Made by a program: the position numbers and the translations under genes
The notes under the pieces: model-generated
What the model was told of the DNA's origin: nothing
What the model saw: only the letters and a program-made list of their open reading frames with translations
Databases searched by the model: none
In this document: positions 23,112 through 35,458 of the stretch, piece after piece
Layout: each line of letters starts with the position of its first letter
How positions within the stretch are numbered: the first letter of the stretch is position 1
Assembly (NCBI GenBank): GCA_003255025.1
Contig: QANY01011973.1
Span: 1,093,238 to 1,157,237, forward strand
DNA length: 64,000 bases
From: Datisca glomerata
Lineage: Eukaryota; Streptophyta; Magnoliopsida; Cucurbitales; Datiscaceae
Direction of reading: 5' to 3'

Positions 23112-24810
23112 ATTTGATAGTAACGTTTAAAGAAATTACGTCTACTCGTTTATCAAACTGTATCTAGATCGTTTGCTCAGAAAAATGATTTAGATGAAAT
23201 TTTAGAACAATAATTTTAATATTTTTTTATCTCTTTTTTTCAAAGAACAATGACTCAGTTTAAATTTTTTCAAACAACAATGAATCAGATCCATTTTTCG
23301 TCATCTTGTTTTTAATGTGTGTGCTGATTTTGTGCTTTGTGCAGTCTGGTTTTTGGACAATTTACCATCATGCAGTCATGTTCAAGATCTACTACTTTTG
23401 TTATTCACCTTCACTTTGCCTATTACTTTTGCCTACCAATATAATTTTACCCTCCCATGAAATGCAATAGTTTGTACTATAAATATAAGGTTTTTTCTTG
23501 AAATTATTCATGGTTTGACAATATCTTATGTGGTAACAACGAAATCAAAGAATAATAACAAAAATAATATTGTTAATTACTATTAATTATCTCGGGTTCT
23601 TTTAGATTTATATATAGAGTTTAATTTTAGACTGACTCGAACTATTCATAAACATTATTTGTAACAATGAATTTGGTAGCAAAATTCTCTCTTGTTTCAT
23701 TTTGGGACCTCAACAATTTATATGGAGTATTTCTTTAAAAAATAATTAAAGAAGGTCAAGATCGCATTTATATTCTGGTGTGTTTGAGAAGGCTAAGAAA
23801 TACTTTTATATGTTGAAATTATAATATGTTCGTTAAAAATTATTTTACATATTTTTTCTATGAAGCACTTGAAATTATTTTATATATATATTTGTATGAA
23901 GCACTTAAATTTATTGTGAAACATATTTATCTATATTTTGAAGTATTTTAGGAAATATATTTGATTTGTGTCTTGTAAAAGTGTTTCTAAACACCAAAAC
24001 ATATATCAAGTAAATATTTGACCAATTTTCAACAAATTTTGTGAATTATGATCTAGAATAGCATTTCTCAATGCATTTAAGTGCTTTCAAGCGAAACCTC
24101 TCAAACTGACTTTATACGAAATCATTTTGTTTATTTTATTGTTTAAAACACATTTTAGTATTTAAAAATGGTTCTATAAGAAATTTTTATTCAAAGTATT
24201 TTCTAAAATATTTTAAAATACAAACATAAAGCCACTCAACTTTGTAATATAAAGTTGGGTATGAAATATTTAACTAAAACAATGTTATTTCAATGTACAG
24301 TGTTTATAGTCTCAAACATTTTCAATACACAGTCAATCTTTTTACGAAATAGGCCAAAATAACAAAAATAGTTATTGAATAAAATAAAATCAGAACCTAA
24401 AATTAGAAAGAGCAATAGTATATACCATATAACACTGCAGTATTCAACACATTTGCCTTATAATATATATTTTGTGAGACTACTAGAACACTTTATAATT
24501 AAGAGTTATTTTTCTGTTTAACTATTTACCACCAAATAAATGGCAGGGCTTGTTCATTAAAAACCCTTCTAACTTTTGATTAATTCTCACTAAGTAATTG
24601 ATCAAGTTTTAATTAATTAAGTGATGTGACAATCATTTATTAATAAATTTATCGAATTATTTTAATGAGTTATAAAACATCAACTTATAATGATTGACAT
24701 ATCATTTATCACTTAAAATTTAATTTAGTATTTAACCACCTTAAAATTATACTTAATCACCCTATAATAATTTCCAGCTTTAATATGTGATAGATCTATA
24801 TGGGTTTTCA
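23112..24810. other. AT-rich intergenic DNA, nothing recognisable
   Basis: About 1.7 kb without a supported ORF, RNA gene or repeat structure. The part nearest 23000 will contain upstream control sequence of the reverse-strand gene, but no defined element was identified. Confidence 0.5.
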
Positions 24811-25552
24811 GGAGAAATTATTGTGGCTGGCGCCACGCATTTGACACGGGTTATATGTTAAATATTAATATATTGATATGGGTTCCACATAAAAGATTAA
24901 AAAATATTAAAAAAAATATGATTTTTAGCCCAGGTCCCAGATGCAAGTTTTCTCTCCAATTTTTTTCCAGTAAATAATTTTTTTTCAGTTTTCTCCCAAA
25001 CGCTCTCTCTTACGTTACCCACATCCCAACATGAAATTATAAGTAATTTAGTGATTTTATTTAATTCTTTTGGTTCTTATTAATTATTTTTGTTATATTT
25101 TTTTCAATTATATTAATTTTATATTAATTAGTATTTAATTAACTTAAAATAAATAATTATAATTAATTAAGTACTAATTAATTGGATGTTGTTTAATTAG
25201 TACTTCATGATCTTTATTTAATTAGTACTTAATGAATTTTATTAGACGTTATTGTAAAATGATTTACAATTTACAAAATTAATATTATTGAAGAAAAAGA
25301 TAATCAAAATTAATAAGAACCAAAGAATTAAAAAAAAGCATTAAATTAATTATAATTCTGTGTTGGCAATAAACGTAACAGAGGGAAGCGGAAAACGTTT
25401 TCAAAAAATTTATTGACAAATTTTGAGAATTTTTATTTTATTTTATTAATATTTTATGTTGGACCTACGACAAGATATTAATATTTGACGTGTATGTCAA
25501 ATGGCACATTGTGGCTAGCTGCTACATTGTGCTGCCAGCCACGATAATTCTT
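24811..25552. mobile_element. 742-bp fold-back (inverted-repeat) element
   Basis: The left end GAAATTATTGTGGCTGGC is mirrored by the right end GCTGCCAGCCACGATAATTC. The pairing continues inward: ATTTGACA.., TTAAATATTAATAT.., CTCTCTTACGTTA against TAACAGAGGGAAG, and TAATTCTTTTGGTTCTTATT against AATAAGAACCAAAGAATTA. Almost the whole element is one imperfect palindrome with an AT-rich centre near 25150-25200. It has no coding capacity. A clear TSD was not resolved. The superfamily is unassigned; a MULE-like or fold-back MITE is possible. Confidence 0.7.
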
Positions 25553-27036
25553 CAGTTCCGTCGGCCATCAGCCTGCAAATTTTCTATGATGGGAACGTAT
25601 AAAATACTGACGTGGAACGTCCTATCCTAGTTGGACCCATAGATGGGACACGTGATCGATTCTAAAACAATAGTTGGGGCCCAGTTTCCAAATTGGCTGA
25701 GTTGGCGCGCGTCCACTGCAGTGATTGACCTACTTGACATGACAATTTCATCAAACCTACATACTTTACATGAACAACGGGTGAGCTATGAGCTATGTAT
25801 TTTTCTTATTTTACATAGTCGATTATCTCGCTTAATTGTTAATATAATAATATCATTCTATCTTGCTCTACAAATATAATACAAGAGCATACGGTAGAAA
25901 AATGTTACATAAAGTTTTCATGTTCAATACTGCTATGAATAAATGTACATCCTTAGTTTCATTTTAAATGTTATAAATATTTAGACATGAAATAACTGAA
26001 ACCGTGAGTCTAGTTTATGGAGACATTTCTGAAAACCCCACTTGAATGCATTTGATCTTTTTTACCGACAAAACTCATGAGGGAAAATAAAAAATTTCAA
26101 ACATGGTTTTTTCAATCCAAATGTATCTCGTTTTTAACTCTTATGCATAGAAAATGAGATTTAATATTTTTTACTGCTAGACTAGGAGGTTAGCAAAAAT
26201 ATTTGGTTAGACCATCGTCTAGTGATTATAAATGTTAACGACAGAATGTTATACCATAATCTTACAATAATTTTTTACTAGACGATGATCTAATTTATAA
26301 ATATTTTAATCTTCTCTCCTATAAAATATGTCACAAATCGTTTTTTAACTCTTAGGTGGTGATATATTATGGTGGTAAAGAGAGGAATCAGGATTCTTCA
26401 TGTTCGTTAGAGCATGAGAAAATTCTGTTGAATATGAACCGTCCATTTCAAGAATAGACACCTAGATTTAATATTACAAAACGACAAAATAAAACGAAGA
26501 AAAATAAAATAAATCAAAAATTATCTCATCATCTCGATAAATGTACTAAGATGATCGTGATCGTTCATTTTTTTTTATAGATGGCTAGAATTGAACTAAT
26601 CCCTCTTGTTGAAATGTAGGAGGGGATCTATATCTGTAAAGAGAGTTTGTGTGCGAGGAACTTCAGTAAGGAAATATTTAAGATCCCAATAAGGATGTCT
26701 CTCTCTCTCTAACCGAAGATTTCGTACGTTAACAAACACCCAGATCGTGAGCGTAACGTGCCGTTTCAAATTAAATGCAGAGTTTGTGGAACATTTCCCC
26801 AACGTTCATTGTGAGTGAAACTAGGCAAAAGGCCACTCTCATTGGGCGGTGAGGAGGCTCACTATAGGGACCCCATATGTTTCTAAGGCTGTGGGCTTTG
26901 GCCAATTATAGATGGACACGTTGCTCCATCGCCACCATCTATGACCCACTCTTGTATAATCAAGGAATGTGATTGGGTAGATTGGATTCAGAATAAGTAG
27001 GTCGGCGGGATTCCGAATGATGAGGACCGTTGAACC
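25553..27036. other. Intergenic; no recognised gene
   Basis: There are short open frames at 25643-25879 (+) and 26596-26802 (-), but neither has a domain or codon pattern that I can support. A small CT run lies near 26697-26710. 26820-27030 is GC-richer and unassigned. Confidence 0.35.
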
Positions 27037-27065
27037 GGGGGGGGGGGGGGGGGGGGGGGGGGNGG
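27037..27065. other. Poly-G run with an undetermined base (N at 27063)
   Basis: 26 G residues, then N, then GG. This is the only ambiguous base in the window and looks like a sequencing or assembly artefact or a collapsed homopolymer. It should not be read as biology. Confidence 0.85.
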
Positions 27066-27689
27066 TGCGTAAGGTTGATCATGGGCCCATGGCACATCAA
27101 CGCTCTTCTCATGTGACGTTACTTTGGAGTGTAATTGCTCTTATTCAAGTCTTAATTGATGCTCCTTTCTTATCATGTTAAGCAGTAAATTCAAATCACA
27201 ATCTTGTTTTGTCTTTATTATTTCAAGTTGATTTTCAATAGAATTCATATACTCCTCTAGGCCATATATTCTTAAGGTTGTAGATGCTAAAAATCGTGAC
27301 GTGTCATTTGAAAATTATATGTTTATAAGTTTGATATGTTTTTACATAATTTTCTTGCTTGAAATATTACATTGTTCCATATTAATTTCAGAACATGAAA
27401 TTTTTTCATATTTATTAAAAATATGAAAAGACTACATATTTATTAAGAGAATGAAACAACTTCATATATTTTTAAGAAATGTGAAAATGCTTCATATTTG
27501 CTTCTTTTCCTCTAGAACTCACGAGAATAACTAATTTTACTTTCTTAAAAGAAGAATCATTTTAAGATAATAAGTTATGATGTTGTGTAGCTATTTAAGT
27601 CACTCGATCATGATTTTTAACACATTGTCATATGTCATTCAGTATGTTACTATTAGATGCGGCTGTTATATTATTATGTTGATTATATG

Positions 27690-28205
27690 GGACACGATCA
27701 TATGTAATCACATCATTCGCACGGGACATGACCATATAAGATACGGCCATATGGGACATGGTCATATGATACGACTATATGAAATATGGCCATATTAGGA
27801 TACTGTTATATGGAACACGACCGCACGTCATTAAACCATTCACATGGGATAGGTCAATGTGTTGCTCTGGCATATGGAGCTCAGCCATATGGGAGCTCCA
27901 CCATATAGACTCATCAATATGAGACTCGACCATATGAGACTCAGCAAAATGGGACATGACTTATGGCTGCCATGTGAGATGCGACCTTATGCCACTCGAT
28001 CATATTGGACGCGACCATATGCAACGTGGTCATATGGACTCGGCCATATGGCACTCGACCATGGGACTTTTCCAAATGGGGCTCGACTGTATGTGACTCG
28101 GCAATATGAGACTCGATTATATGGAACTCTAACATATAGCACTCGCCCGTATGTGACTCGACCTTATGAGAGTCAATCTTATTGGACTCGACCAAAGGGA
28201 CACAT
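27690..28205. repeat. 15-bp minisatellite centred on CATATG
   Basis: A unit like CATATGAGACTCGAC repeats about 33 times with substitutions and rare length changes. It gives long open frames on both strands because 15 is a multiple of three and stops are rare. The CATATG core is itself a palindrome, so each unit looks similar on either strand. No protein is inferred. Confidence 0.8.
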
Positions 28206-28624
28206 CTACTTAAGTTCATCATGCCTATCATGAAGGTCGCATCCATGAGGTCATTATACTGATCATAAGTTAGTCAGATTTAGGCTACAATGGAGCCTTG
28301 TTTAAGCATTTAGTAGGGGATTAGGGTGGTGTGGGCTCTAATAAAAGAAGTCCATTATGCCATTTTTGTCCCTCTACAGGGGTCTCTTGGAACATGTTAA
28401 ATAAGAATGCTATGAAAGTTAAGTTGTTAGGTAGGTTTAATATTAAATTTTAATGACAAAAGTTTAATATTCCTACATTTAGTAAGACACGTTAAAGTTT
28501 AAAATTTTTAACAAAAGTTAGATTACCTTATTTGATAACTTAACAAAGTTGTTGAGAAAGTCGTACAAAATATGAGTGATTTCATTATTTATATATCTTG
28601 ACATACAGCTAAATGTTGTATACA

Positions 28625-28860
28625 TTAAGCATCTTCATCGAGATGGGACGGGATGAATTTAATTTCGTATCAGGCATGCCATTTCCGTTGGGAATGGGAC
28701 GGGATGAATTTTCTTAGTCCCGTCTCGCTAGGACATTGATCGGTTAACGATACGTGATGGGAGGGGGTGAAACATGACTGAGGGGAAAAACTTCGTCTCA
28801 GTCTCAGTCTCGTCCCACGAACTCAGTCTTGAGGATAAGAAACGAGAAAAACAAGCATCT
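28625..28860. repeat. GGGACGGGATG-rich block, possible hAT terminal fragment
   Basis: GGGACGGGATGAATTT occurs at about 28644 and 28699, with inverted partners (AGTCCCGTCTCG) between and after. The composition resembles the subterminal repeats of the hAT-type element at 42453-42962. No matching pair of ends was identified. Confidence 0.4.
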
Positions 28861-29089
28861 TATGTCCTCTTTTTTTCTTTGAATTTAATTATTATTAAAA
28901 CATTAATTTAATGAATAATATTTATTTAGGACAGTAAATCACTATTAATAATAATATTAGTTAAGATAATTGACTATTAACAAACAATCAGAAAAATATT
29001 CAATGGTTTAATTAGAAATGGAGTTTAAAGTGCTGGAGAATAAAATAATATCTTTGTTTGCTTAAGCCTCATAAAAATGCAGAGCCCGA

Positions 29090-32000
29090 TATCCCGATTG
29101 GGCCAGCTCGAAACCAACGTGCTTTAGCTAAGTCTGAGCCCGATTGTTGAACTTTTATGGTCCAGTCCTAAAATATTAGGGTCGGGATTAAACTAAAATT
29201 AGCTAATAGGACCGACCTGCTGTGTCGGGCTGAATACGCCAATCGAGCCGGGTTGGATATCCCATTCGACTGGGCTGATTAAGCCCATCAATTCCACATT
29301 GTAGTCGACTACAATTAATAATCTAACTGGTTGAGGATTTTATGGATTTTTTATTAATTAGTTATTGCCCTTTAAGTATTTACAAATTCTTTCCCTTCAA
29401 TCGTTTGCAATTCCCTCATATTTTCTAGTTCAATATATTTCTCATTTTTCTACATATATTTATCAAATCAATACATTCTAATCTACATAGTCTCTAAATT
29501 TTAAGCTCTCAAACTCTTTTTTTTTATGATACAAGCTAAGCTCTTCATCTACAAATTTTTTAGACTGAAAACTAAAATATTCAATTTCTTACATTTACAA
29601 GTTATCAAGTCTCAACAGTCTACTCAAACACTTAAAGCTATAAAATTTGAGCCTGACGTATCATATTAGATTTTGTTCTTAGGATATTTTTAATTTTGAT
29701 AATAATTTTTAGCATTATTGTGTTAACTAGTTCCTGCTTAATTTATAACGTATCATAATAAAATAATTATAATGGCATATAATAATATCAAATTTATTAA
29801 TATTTTGAGGAAAATGATAATTTTGATGAATAATTAGACTTTTGGGGCGCACCTAATAATATCATCACACTTTCTAGCATCCATACCACACCATCTCATG
29901 TTTAGGTAAGTGACAATCCTTCAAAGTATGTAAAACTTTTACTAAAAGATGATGACAAAATCCTAATGGTATTAGTGAATTAAAAGCAATTTATAACAAT
30001 TGTGGTAAACATTTGAAAGGTGAATCGGGGTCCGATATAAGTCAATTAAAAAGATACATGCAACAAACTTGTATAGTTTTAAAAAAAATAAGATAATAAA
30101 TAATATGTTATCCGGCCAAAGTAAAAGTAGCAAGGGCATAAATGGTAATGTGTCCACATAGAATTATTATGAAATACGTGCTAAACAAGAATTAATTGGT
30201 TATATTATTATGGCCAAGCATCCGTTTACAATTATTGATAAACATGATTTTGCCGGTTCGATTCAAAGGAGTATAAATCATCGATATGTTGGTTTGTCAT
30301 CTTTTACTTAAAAAAAAGAAGTCATGAAAACATTTTCTACAAAAAAAGAAAGCCTTGAAAAGTTTTTTTCCAAACATTATGAAGGAAAAAATTGTTTAAC
30401 TTCTGACGTGTAGACATCTTGTAATCAAATGAGTTTTCTTACTTTGGCTACATACTATAGATATAACTAAAAATTATATAAGAATATAATTTATTTACTA
30501 TGGTTGAATATCCTCATACTGGTAATGTTATATGTAATGTTATTTTAAAGAAACTGAAAAGGGAGATATTGCTAGTAAATTGTTTTCTTCGTCATTGGAT
30601 AATGCTAGTAATAATGACATGGATGAAAATTATTTGCTTGATTACATTCGGTCTCCATTAGAGAATCAATAACGTATCCGTTGTTGTGCACATATTTTGA
30701 ATATAATTGTACAACATGATTTTCTTTATTATTTGATTCGATTTTTAAAAATTAGAAATATTGTTTGTAATATTAATTCTTCTCAATCAGGTCATGAATT
30801 ACGTTTTAAATGTTGACAAAAATTACACAGAAAAAAAATATAATAACTAATTTATCACGTAGGCGGAATTCTACTTATGAAAATTTTAACAACAAAGTAT
30901 AAAGATGTTATAAATATATATTATGTTGAAGTATTTTATAAATATATATTATGTTAAAGTAAGTAGTATTTCACGACATTGTTATGTTGAACGTCTTGAT
31001 AAAAAAGATTGGACTATCATCGAGGTGGTAGGAGATTTTTTTCTTATGTTTTTAACACCGCCACAAAAGTTTTTTTTCTAGTTTATATACTCCTAGTGTA
31101 TTATTGAATTAGTGAATATTTGTTATATGTTTTCTACTCATAAAAATTTTAGATATTTTTAGAAGTGTAATTATTAAAATGAAAGAAAAATTGTATACAC
31201 ATTTTTATGACATACATATTACCTTTTCTTTGGTATTATAATTGATCACACATACAAAAAAGAAACTCTGGAATCTTGGCTAGAGACAACTTATGATTGA
31301 TATATTATTTGAGTTAATGATATTTTAACTATATTTGATAAAACCTTACTTGATAATATATATGAGTATTATATACATTTTATAGCTCCTGCTCAATCAT
31401 CCGCTTCAACTTCTATACCACCAAGCACAAGCTCAAGCTTATGCCAAAGGGTTGAGTTGGGCTATGCCAAATGGTCAGTATTTTAGCTCATTGATATTAA
31501 ACGGAAAATGTTACTTATTTTACTATTCTCTTTGTTGAAAACAATACATGCTGATTTTGCAATTTCACAAAATGAACTAAATAGTAATAAAAATAAACAT
31601 AATAATAATAATAATTTATTCTTAATTAGAAAATGTTGAGAAATATTGCATCAATATGCATTAAATATAACTCAACCATCTATCATTTATAATTTCTCGG
31701 TTATGATAAATGTTACAATTAATTATCAAATATAATTAGTAATCTAAATACATGAAAATAATTAGTCTTTGGGAGAAACTATGATTTTCATATTTGGCTC
31801 CCCAATTGTTAATCGTAGCCATATCATTTTGTAATTCTTCTATCATTCCATGCTCTTGTATTCACTTACTTGCTAGATCTCAATTTTTTAAACAAATAAG
31901 TGTTTAAGGAGACAAACGATTTCTTATGTCAGATAACACTTATCCGCCGGCACTAAAAACTGATTATGATGTGACCGTTAAAATCGACACGGTTATTATA

Positions 32001-32267
32001 TCATGAGCCATTAGTTAAAGCACGGGAAAACTATGTCTTTTTTCCACCAATCTAAGATATTGAATTTGTATACTTTATCTTCATCTACTAGTAACAGTGT
32101 ATCAATATATTTTCTTAAGTTGTTTGCTCCACTAAACGTTCTTCGACTGTTAAAAACTTCCAATGCAGCCCCGATCTTTTTGTTAGCGGAAAGTGTTTTA
32201 TCGACTGAACTAGGCCAGGGCCATATATTTTTTGGCCGAGCTAGGGCCAGGCCCATTCACTACCCTG
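29090..32267 (+). mobile_element. hAT-superfamily DNA transposon, degenerate
   Basis: The ends are CAGAGCCCGATATCCCGATT at 29090 and, inverted, CAGGGTAGTGAATGGGCC ending at 32267. Both are followed by clusters of GGGCY/CGGGCT-type subterminal repeats (29090-29290 and 32205-32260), as in Ac-like hAT elements. A broken hAT transposase lies between. The length of ~3.2 kb fits an autonomous element. An 8-bp TSD was not found, so the ends are provisional. Confidence 0.6.
29940..31480 (+). pseudogene. hAT transposase (BED finger, RNase H-like core), broken
   Basis: The transposase would bind and excise the element. In order: a BED-type finger (NNCGKHLKGESGSDISQLKR, then YMQQTC near 30070, first Cys replaced), AKQELIGYIIMAKHPFTIID (about 30182-30240), NCLTSDV near 30390 (the usual start of the catalytic core), VEYPHTGNV, SSLDNASNND at about 30590-30620, RCCAHILNIIVQ at about 30681 and RRRNSTYEN at about 30860. 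These are the canonical hAT blocks. The C-terminal dimerisation domain is not recognisable. There are many stops and frameshifts, so it is inactive. Confidence 0.8.
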
Positions 32268-32626
32268 AGAACTTTGCTTCGTAGTTTTGATCAAATGGGG
32301 TTTTCAACTTTTTGACCTGTAAAGTATCAAATATATTGTATTCAACTAATGTTACGCCTCTAACCTTCGTTTGAGAAAGTTGCATTATTACCAAATACAA
32401 GTAGTTTGTTCTGTATAGTGCCATTTATATCTCTTAGTAAAGATTCAGAAATGATGTATCCTATCATAGAGTGATTTATTTTATAGAATTTATTAGCCTA
32501 GTACGCCAAAGGCCCTTTTAGGACGTAATTAGGAGGGGCAAAAATCTGACACATTTAAAAAATCAAGTCCCAATCACGGCCGAGGGGTTGAGATGGGAAA
32601 ACAATTTCACAATTCGAGAACTGGAC

Positions 32627-32631
32627 GAGTT
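32627..32631. repeat. Left target-site duplication of the SIRE-like element (GAGTT)
   Basis: GAGTT precedes the TG start of the left LTR. An identical GAGTT at 36343-36347 follows the CA end of the right LTR. Confidence 0.85.
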
Positions 32632-33921
32632 TGTTCTACTATATTTCTATGAGATAACTTTTGATGATAACAAAACAATGAAGTTACTAATAAATTTAGA
32701 CAAGTCTACAGAGGCTAATGGAAATTTGCCATAAGACATGTCAATTGAAGATCATGAAAATAATTATTTTCATATGAGCTCATAAAGTATGAAGATTGAA
32801 AATCATGAAGATATTTACATTCATGTAATTTTTATTAGGAGTTTACTCATTTTATTTACCTTTATTAAAACTCAATTTATTTAGGGATAAATATCCTTAA
32901 ATTAAGTCTACATCCATAAAAAGTTTAAATACCAAAAATCATATTTCTCTTGCAAAATAGATAAAATACATGAGTTGGAGATAATGATAAATCACAAACA
33001 AAGTAAGTTTCAATTTTAAGTAGATAAAGAGATATGAAATTTACCCAAATAGTTTTTTGTCATATTGTATTATTTTGGATAGGAGTATTCCTCATCTTTT
33101 AGCTCAAAAATTTTATGTCCACTTTATTAAGGATGGAGTGTATTTTCCTTTGTCTATATTCAAATTTGAAAATTTCCCTCCTTAACCCTAACCTCATTCT
33201 CCTCTATAAAAACACCTCATTTCTCTTCACAAAGCACACAATTCATAGCCAATAGACTTACTCCTAAGACACTTCCAATACTGTCCTAAATCTCTCATAA
33301 TATTTTAAGCTTTATACTTGCAAATTTGTTGAGTGAGCAAGATTATTTTTTTGTGAGCTTATATTGGAGATTCTACTATTTTGAGAGTTATTGTAAGAGA
33401 TCATTTAATTTTGAAACACATAGTCTTATGAGATTTAGTTGGCACCCATAATCCAATTAGGTTTGTAAGGGTTGTCTCACCCTTAAGAAAATTGTGGGAT
33501 TAAAAATCTCCAATGTTGAGGGCTTGGAGCATGGACGTATGAATAGAATTTTCTGAACCACATAAAAATATTGTGTACCTATCGTCTTCTCCTTCTTCTT
33601 TTTTTATTTTGTGTTATTCATGTCCCGCACTTATTTTTTGCAGTTCAATTTCTAGTACTTAATTTCTGCAATTTAAGTTTCATACTTTAAGTTTCTGCAA
33701 TTTATTTTGTTTGCTTGCTTTATATTTATGCATTTATATTATGACAAGCATTATTTACTTTGAAGCTTTCATCTATTACTTATTTATCTTTTCATGGATT
33801 AAACTCGTGGAATGTTTAAGTTCATTCTTGAACATTCATTTTCCACTTAAGTGTGAATTTTTTTTTATTTGAACATGATCACCCAATTCACCCCCCCTTG
33901 AGTTGTCATATCAATCTTTAA
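32632..33921 (+). repeat. 5' LTR of the SIRE-like element
   Basis: A 1290-bp LTR starts TGTTCTACTATATTTC and includes the TTTTGATGATAACAAA word common in this clade. TATAAAAACACCTCATTTC at about 33203 is a plausible TATA box. From 32721 it aligns with 35459 onward. Confidence 0.8.
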
Positions 33922-33935
33922 TTTGGTATCAAAGC
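33922..33935 (+). other. Primer binding site, tRNA-iMet type
   Basis: TTTGGTATCAAAGC abuts the LTR end. It differs from the standard TTGGTATCAGAGC by one base (G to A). Confidence 0.8.
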
Positions 33936-33971
33936 TTGATGCTCTATACAAAAAACTTATCGTTTTGAGTT

Positions 33972-34202
33972 ATGTCATCCATGAGTGGTTTTTTTGTTGT
34001 AGGTCAATCTACTACTAGACCTCTATTTTTTAACGGTAATAATTATACTTATAAAAAAGCGAGAATGAGGATTTATATTCAATCGATTAACTATGATTTG
34101 TGGGATGTTGTTGAAAATGGTGCTCATATTCCATTCAAAATTATGAATGGTAAAAATATTGCCAATCAAGTAGTGAATGATGATGATAAAAAATATCTTT
34201 AA
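33972..34202 (+). pseudogene. N-terminus of copia gag, truncated
   Basis: 76 codons begin at ATG 33972. RPLFFNGNNYTYKKARMRIY and SINYDLWDVVENG match the start of SIRE-type copia gag (NYxYWKxRM..). The frame ends at a stop, followed shortly by a jump into the integrase-RT linker. The rest of gag, including the zinc knuckle, is absent. Confidence 0.7.
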
Positions 34203-34229
34203 ATGCTAAGACACTCTTCTCAAGAAAAT

Positions 34230-35458
34230 GTCAAAGTACAAGATCGCAACTAACTTCTGAAAGAATTTGTGAAATATCATCCAAATGAGCTCTTAGTGTG
34301 AGACATATCAAAAGGGATAGAGATACACTCCACGCTTCATAGTATTGGTAACATTGCTTTTATTTTTCAACGTGAACCAAAATCATTTATAGAAGCCGAA
34401 AAGGATGAATACTGAATAGTTGCTATGCAAGAAGAACTTAATCAATTTGAAAGAAGTAATGTATGTGAACTTATTTCTAGACCATTTAATCACTCACACT
34501 CAATAATTGGTACTAAGTGGGTGTTTAGAAATAAACTAGATGAAAATAGTATTATTACTAGAAATCGAGCTATATTAGTGGCAGAAGGATATAATCAAGA
34601 AGAAGGTATAGATTATGATAAAATTTTCGCTCCAGTTGGTAGACTCGAGTCACTATGAATTTTATTAGCCTTTGCATGTTTCCAAAATTTTGTTTTATAC
34701 AAATGGATGTCAAAAGTGTCTTTTTAAATAGATACATTATGGAGAAAGTTTATGTAGAACAACCTCCTGGTTTTCAAAGTTCGAATTTTTCAAATTTTGA
34801 ATTTTTCAAATCACGCGTGTAACTAAAAATGCTCTTTATGGACTAAAACAAGCTCCTAGAGCTTGGTATGAAATGCTAAGTAAATTACTTATTGATAATG
34901 GATTTAACATGGGTAAAATAGATAGCATCATCTTCATAAAATCAAATGGCAACGATATCTTAATTGTCAAAATATAAGTAGATGATATAACTTTTGGTGC
35001 ACTAGTGAATCGTTGTGCAAGAAGTTACAAACTCTATGAGCTATGAGTTTGAAATGAACATGATGGGAGAATTGAACTTCTTCATTGGACTACAAATCAA
35101 GTAAATGAATGATGGGATCTTCATAAACCAAGAAAAGTTTACCAAGGACTTGCTAAAGAAATATGGCATGAAAAATGTGAAGGCTAGTGATACTCTCAGG
35201 AGTACCACCACAAAGCTACACAATGATGAGAAAAGTAAAGACGTTGATATAATGAAATATCGAGGTATGGTTGTATCAATACTTTATTTAACTATTAATA
35301 GACCCGATTTTCATGTTTAGTGTATATTAATATACTCGTTTTCAAACTTCTCTCAAAGTATCACATTTACAAGCTATTAAAAAGAATTTTTTAATATTTA
35401 CATGGAACAACTAAATACATTTGGTATCCAAAATGTGATCAACTTGATTTATTTTCAT
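34230..35458 (+). pseudogene. Copia pol, reverse transcriptase region, broken
   Basis: After a KYHPNELL linker come AMQEELNQFERSNV, IIGTKWVFRNKLDE and EGYNQEEGIDYDKIFAPVGR (34420-34650), the opening of the copia RT. Later frames give QMDVKS-like and ALYGLKQAPRAWYE-like sequence (34690-34875), a VDDIT palm motif at about 34980, MNMMGELNFFIGLQIK and RGMVVSILYLTINRPD near 35265. Two or more frameshifts and several stops break it. RNase H is deleted. Confidence 0.75.

Noticed and set aside
26596..26802. Reverse-strand 68-codon frame as a gene
   Set aside because: No recognised family, no splice or promoter support, and flanking sequence looks intergenic.
27037..27065. Poly-G tract as a G-quadruplex or regulatory element
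   Set aside because: A single unbroken G run ending in N is far more likely to be a base-calling or assembly artefact.
27690..28233. CRISPR array
   Set aside because: Units are contiguous 15-mers without unique spacers, in a plant nuclear context. The same applies to the 39-, 53- and 79-bp arrays.
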